Assembly: GCA_036874045.1 (NCBI GenBank)
Contig: CM072338.1
Span: forward strand, 23,396,501-23,460,500
Reading direction: 5' to 3'
DNA: 64,000 nt
Origin: Cymodocea nodosa
Lineage: Eukaryota > Streptophyta > Magnoliopsida > Alismatales > Cymodoceaceae
Shown: in pieces, positions 60,461-64,000 of the stretch
How positions within the stretch are numbered: position 1 is the first letter of the stretch
Layout of the letters: each line of letters starts with the position of its first letter
Translations under genes and position numbers: made by a program
Notes under the pieces: model-generated
The model's database searches: none
Seen by the model: only the letters and a program-made list of their open reading frames with translations
What the model was told of the DNA's origin: nothing

Positions 60461-62054
60461 AAGTGAAAGGTATACCGCTGGAAAAACCACATATTACAGT
60501 TCAATTCATATTACCTACTACAAATAGTATAATTGGTAATTTAATCCTCTCATAAAGTCTGTGAAGAAAGAAGATTTTGTATTCAAGTGCATGCAAAAAC
60601 TTGAATTCAAGTATGTGCAAAAATACCACCAGTATTCAAATCTAAGGTTATGTTTTTTTGTGTCGCATGATTTTTTTTTCTCTACTCAAACCCAAGAAAA
60701 CTACTTCACACCATGTTCGATAAAAACTTTTTCAGAAAACCACAAACAGACCTCAATTCGATCATCTTTGGTATTAACGAGGAAGTGCGACTTCTCCGGC
60801 ATTTCTTCTTGGGAAGTGCAATTGCCAATGCTATCTGCTTAAAAGTTTACGTTCTTTTGTTGGATTTTCTTCTTGCCATTGGATTGGCCGTATCTAATTT
60901 TCAGGACTAGCTAAAATCTAAAAATCCACCTCTGTTTTTACAATCATTTTGCTGGAATATCTCTGTGATTGCAAGTTTCTTGGCTAACACTATCATCAGG
61001 TTAGGGCTCATGCATTACATGTGTTATGAAGTGGGAGAGTCCAGATATTGAGGAAACGTGGGCTGTTCACAGGAGAGACAAACGCAAGGTGAAAAGCCAC
61101 GTTCTTCTTCTGGAGGAATCAGCAGAAGCGAAAACAAGATGTTGCGAGGATTGAGATTGCAAGACAACACTTGTCGCTTGTCAATGTTATGGTAAAGAAA
61201 TATGTCCTTCAATGGTGATGGTGTGTATTCTACGGAAAAGAAAGAGGTATGGCCGTTGTCACTTTTGTATTCTGCTGTCATTAGTATTGGTATTTCTGCT
61301 GTCCTCAAACATTCTCATTTATTAAATTCATGTATCATTTATTGTATTCTGATTGATATATTGAGGGAGAAAGTCGTTATTTTCATGCTTGTTTCTTGGG
61401 ATCCTTTGCAAGTATTCTTCTAACTTTGCATTCTGGTTATGCTCAAGTCACTTGAATTTAAAAGACCAAAACCCAAACAATTTTTTTAAACTGAACATGC
61501 CTAAAAAAGTTTAACATTTAGAAAAAATCATTATCAAGCAGTCCGTAGCTCTTCTAACTAACCGGAGAAATTGCATTTCCATTCAAATATTATATCGAAA
61601 TTTTTGCCAGCATGCAAAATAGAGATACTAACCAAATAAATCAAGCAGTTGTGTATCTTTTGAATTTTCTTTTCTTCTTTTACTTAATATTTTTATGTAT
61701 TTATATATTTTGTAGATTTCTTTTATATGTTTATTTCAAAAACAACTCAAATTTTTAAAAAGATCCTAGCAAAAATATTAGGATAAGATACATAATATTG
61801 TGTATTAGGATGAAAGGGTAGTCTTCTAACATTTCTTTAATTTTAAGTTTGAAACTCGTAGGAATCAAGATTTGAAAATTAAGGAAAAATATTAACTTTA
61901 TAAAAAATATTAAAATGTTATTCCAGATAATACGAGGGGTGTTATGAAAAATCCCACGATACCGATCACCACGACTCCTCCGACAAGTCCAAACTGAGAA
62001 TACCGTACCCCAGATCATATACCTCTGCCTCTCTCTCTGCGTCTGGTGTTGTCA
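60461..62054. other. Spacer between PPR and FolD genes
   Basis: This holds the PPR 3' flank and AT-rich DNA, with open frames near 60560-60900 and 61020-61420 that have no recognised similarity. The last 120 bp, pyrimidine-rich with CTCTCTCTCT at about 62028-62038, is probably the FolD leader. Confidence 0.45.
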
Positions 62055-63212
62055 ATGGCGAAGATCATCGATGGCAAGGCCATAGCTCAAACGATCCGAA
62101 AAGAGATCGCCGACGAGGTTCGAATCCTGTCGGAAACGTACAACAAGGTACCGGGGCTGGCGGTTGTGATTGTGGGCACGCGGAAGGACTCCCAGACCTA
62201 CGTTTCGATGAAGAGGAAGGCGTGCGCGGAGGTGGGGATCAGGTCCTTCCATTTCGATCTTCCTGAGGATGTCTCCGAGCAGGACCTCATCGGGAAGGTC
62301 CATCAGCTGAATGCCGACCCAGACGTACACGGTGAGGATTTCTATTTGTTCTTTGCAGTATGTGTGTGTGTTTTTTTGCCGAAATGTTTCAGCTTTCCTT
62401 AGTCAACCGACAGTGTTTCCCCCTTTTTGTTTTTAAGTGCTTATTTTGCCGGAAGTCTAGATATTGGGTAGTTTAGTTGTTGTATGGCTTGATGTTGAAA
62501 ATTGTTAGTAATGAGATTTCAAATTTAATTTAGCTACGATTTTAGTTTTCAAATATTTGCAATATTAAATTGAGAAACATGACAATTTTCAAATGTAAAT
62601 GGTTGCACACTCCTATGATTAGGTCGTCTCATTGTCACATATAGTGTTATAGTGATGGTCATTCCTTGCTATGTACCTCTCTTTGGCAAAAGACAATTCT
62701 CCCGAATTCCGGCAATTGTGGTTCTATATCTTACCAGTCTTTTATGATAGGAATCTTGGTTCAACTTCCCCTTCCAAAGCACATAAATGAGGAGAGGATA
62801 TTAAATGAAATCAGTATTGAAAAGGATGTCGATGGATTTCATCCACTGAATATTGGAAAGCTTGCTATGAAAGGGGCGGAACCGTTATTTATCCCTTGCA
62901 CTCCAAAGGTACCAATATGTCATTTCATATCAAACTTCATAATGGAAAATGATATTTTATAACTCAATAAATACTAAGGAACACTATATTTATATACAGG
63001 GATGCCTTGAACTTTTATCAAGGAGTGGCATAAGTACAAAAGGCAAGCGGGCTGTTGTAGTTGGCCGTAGTAATATAGTTGGATTGCCTGTGGCTTTGCT
63101 GCTCCTCAAAGCAGATGCAACCGTAACAATTGTCCATTCACGTACGAAGGAATCAGAAAGTATTACCCGTGAAGCGGATATACTTATTGCTGCAGCTGGT
63201 CAACCAATGATG
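62055..63212 (+). CDS. FOLD: Bifunctional methylenetetrahydrofolate dehydrogenase/cyclohydrolase (FolD), 5' part
   Basis: Three exons are visible: 62055-62331, 62751-62908 and 63000-63212, giving the first 216 residues. The gene continues past the right edge; 63213-64000 is intron. Motifs are those of FolD: the catalytic YxxxK (Y49-VSM-K53), QLPLP beginning at Q97, DVDGFHP, IPCTPKGCLELL, and the NADP-binding [18 protein letters not shown], followed by TVTIVHSRT and ADILIAAAG. The enzyme interconverts 5,10-methylene- and 10-formyl-tetrahydrofolate, supplying one-carbon units for purine and formate metabolism. The protein starts directly at [14 protein letters not shown] without a transit peptide, which points to the cytosolic isoform. 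About one quarter to one third of the protein is missing here. All three visible introns have GT donors and AG acceptors where seen. Confidence 0.93.
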
Positions 63213-64000
63213 GTAATCTTGAATGTGAAAATCAAAATTTCACTGCATCTTTATATAGATGTTGTGATATCATATGGTCGCATTTAACCATTATATCACT
63301 AAATGTTTATTTAACTTCAACTAGAAATTAGAGAGAAAGTCTAGACATCATGGTATAGTGGTGTCTAGGAGAATAATCTATATGAATGTAGAAAGAAAGA
63401 GGACATTATTGCTTTTAAAAACAAAATTGAATGATGGTACATACTTTTTTTTAATTTTCTCAAAAAAAAAGACTCATGAGTTTTTTTTTGAACCATGAAA
63501 ATTCTCATTAAATTGCTATCGATACTCATGAATTGGTTACAATATCTTTCCTTAATAAGTAGAAAGACTTGAATTGTTTGAGAATATCAAAAACAATTAC
63601 TTTCTTAATCAACTCTAATATTCATATTAAATCAATTTCTTGTCTCTCTCAATATAACTGAGGCAAATCTATTACATTAGGCTTCAACACTGTAGAGTTT
63701 GAGGATCTAATTTTATATAGTCATCTCTTAGGATTTAAATGTGCCTTCTAAGTCAGTGGAATAACATCATAATTTACATTGAGATTTGCCGTCTAACTCA
63801 CAATCATAATGTAGGAGAAAAAATTATATGAGATTGTTACTAAATTAACATCTAGAGTCTTATGAAAATTATTGATTTGATGTTCCTGTCATTCACTTAA
63901 AATTAAAATAAAATGATTTTTGCTTATGTGACGTATCTTTTCTTCATTCTCAATGTAATCAAATATGTATATAAATGTAGTTAGTCTTTCCACACCTTAG
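63213..64000 (+). other. FolD intron running off the window
   Basis: AT-rich sequence follows a GTAATC donor. No further FolD exon (the expected WIKPGA...IDVG block) was found before the window ends, so this intron is at least 788 bp. Confidence 0.7.

Noticed and set aside
1-64000. CRISPR arrays, operons, prophage or other bacterial systems
   Set aside because: The window is plant nuclear DNA with spliced genes; no regularly spaced repeats or bacterial gene organisation were seen.

Overview
This is nuclear DNA from a flowering plant. The intergenic sequence is very AT-rich and the genes carry introns with plant-type GT/AG (and two GC/AG) junctions. Every gene I could assemble is a plant gene: a BTB/POZ protein, NOP53, RDM4/IWR1, mitochondrial mS29/DAP3, a wound-induced SnoaL-like protein, PIG-H, a DYW-class PPR protein and FolD. 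There is also a conserved MIR164 hairpin. Several genes have GC-rich first or single exons on an AT-rich background, which would suit a monocot or early-branching angiosperm, but I cannot fix the species.

Layout, left to right. About 1-3130 holds a decayed PIF/Harbinger transposon. A BTB/POZ gene (5550-9446, +) has three exons. NOP53 (10123-18403, +) has eleven exons and RDM4/DMS4 (20206-25466, +) has ten; both have LINE debris in a large intron. From 25.5 to 35.5 kb is a gene-poor stretch with two unidentified broken coding remnants, one copy of a dispersed AT-rich repeat, and a MIR164 precursor on the minus strand (about 31980-32094). Mitochondrial mS29/DAP3 (35579-42266, -) has seven exons and lies head-to-head with a single-exon wound-induced-protein-1-like gene (43357-43896, +). 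PIG-H (47536-53044, -) has five exons, with a LINE remnant in its largest intron. LINE and hAT debris lies upstream of it. An intronless DYW-type PPR gene (58388-60460, +) follows, and the 5' part of a FolD gene (62055 onward, +) runs off the right edge.

The genes do not form a pathway. NOP53 (ribosome assembly), RDM4 (RNA polymerase import and RNA-directed DNA methylation), mS29 (mitochondrial translation), PIG-H (GPI anchors), PPR-DYW (organelle RNA editing) and FolD (one-carbon metabolism) are mostly housekeeping genes that happen to be neighbours. All exon structures were built by hand from reading frame, splice sites and remembered family conservation. Every multi-exon model closes in frame from ATG to stop, except FolD, which is cut by the window edge.

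I found no convincing undescribed biological system. The most useful observations are the MIR164 gene, two GC-AG introns, a 36-bp tandem duplication that doubles a splice donor in mS29, a minimal ATGGGATGA start-stop overlap at the PPR gene, and a family of about 400-bp repeats with CCTAGGTG-like ends present in at least three copies.
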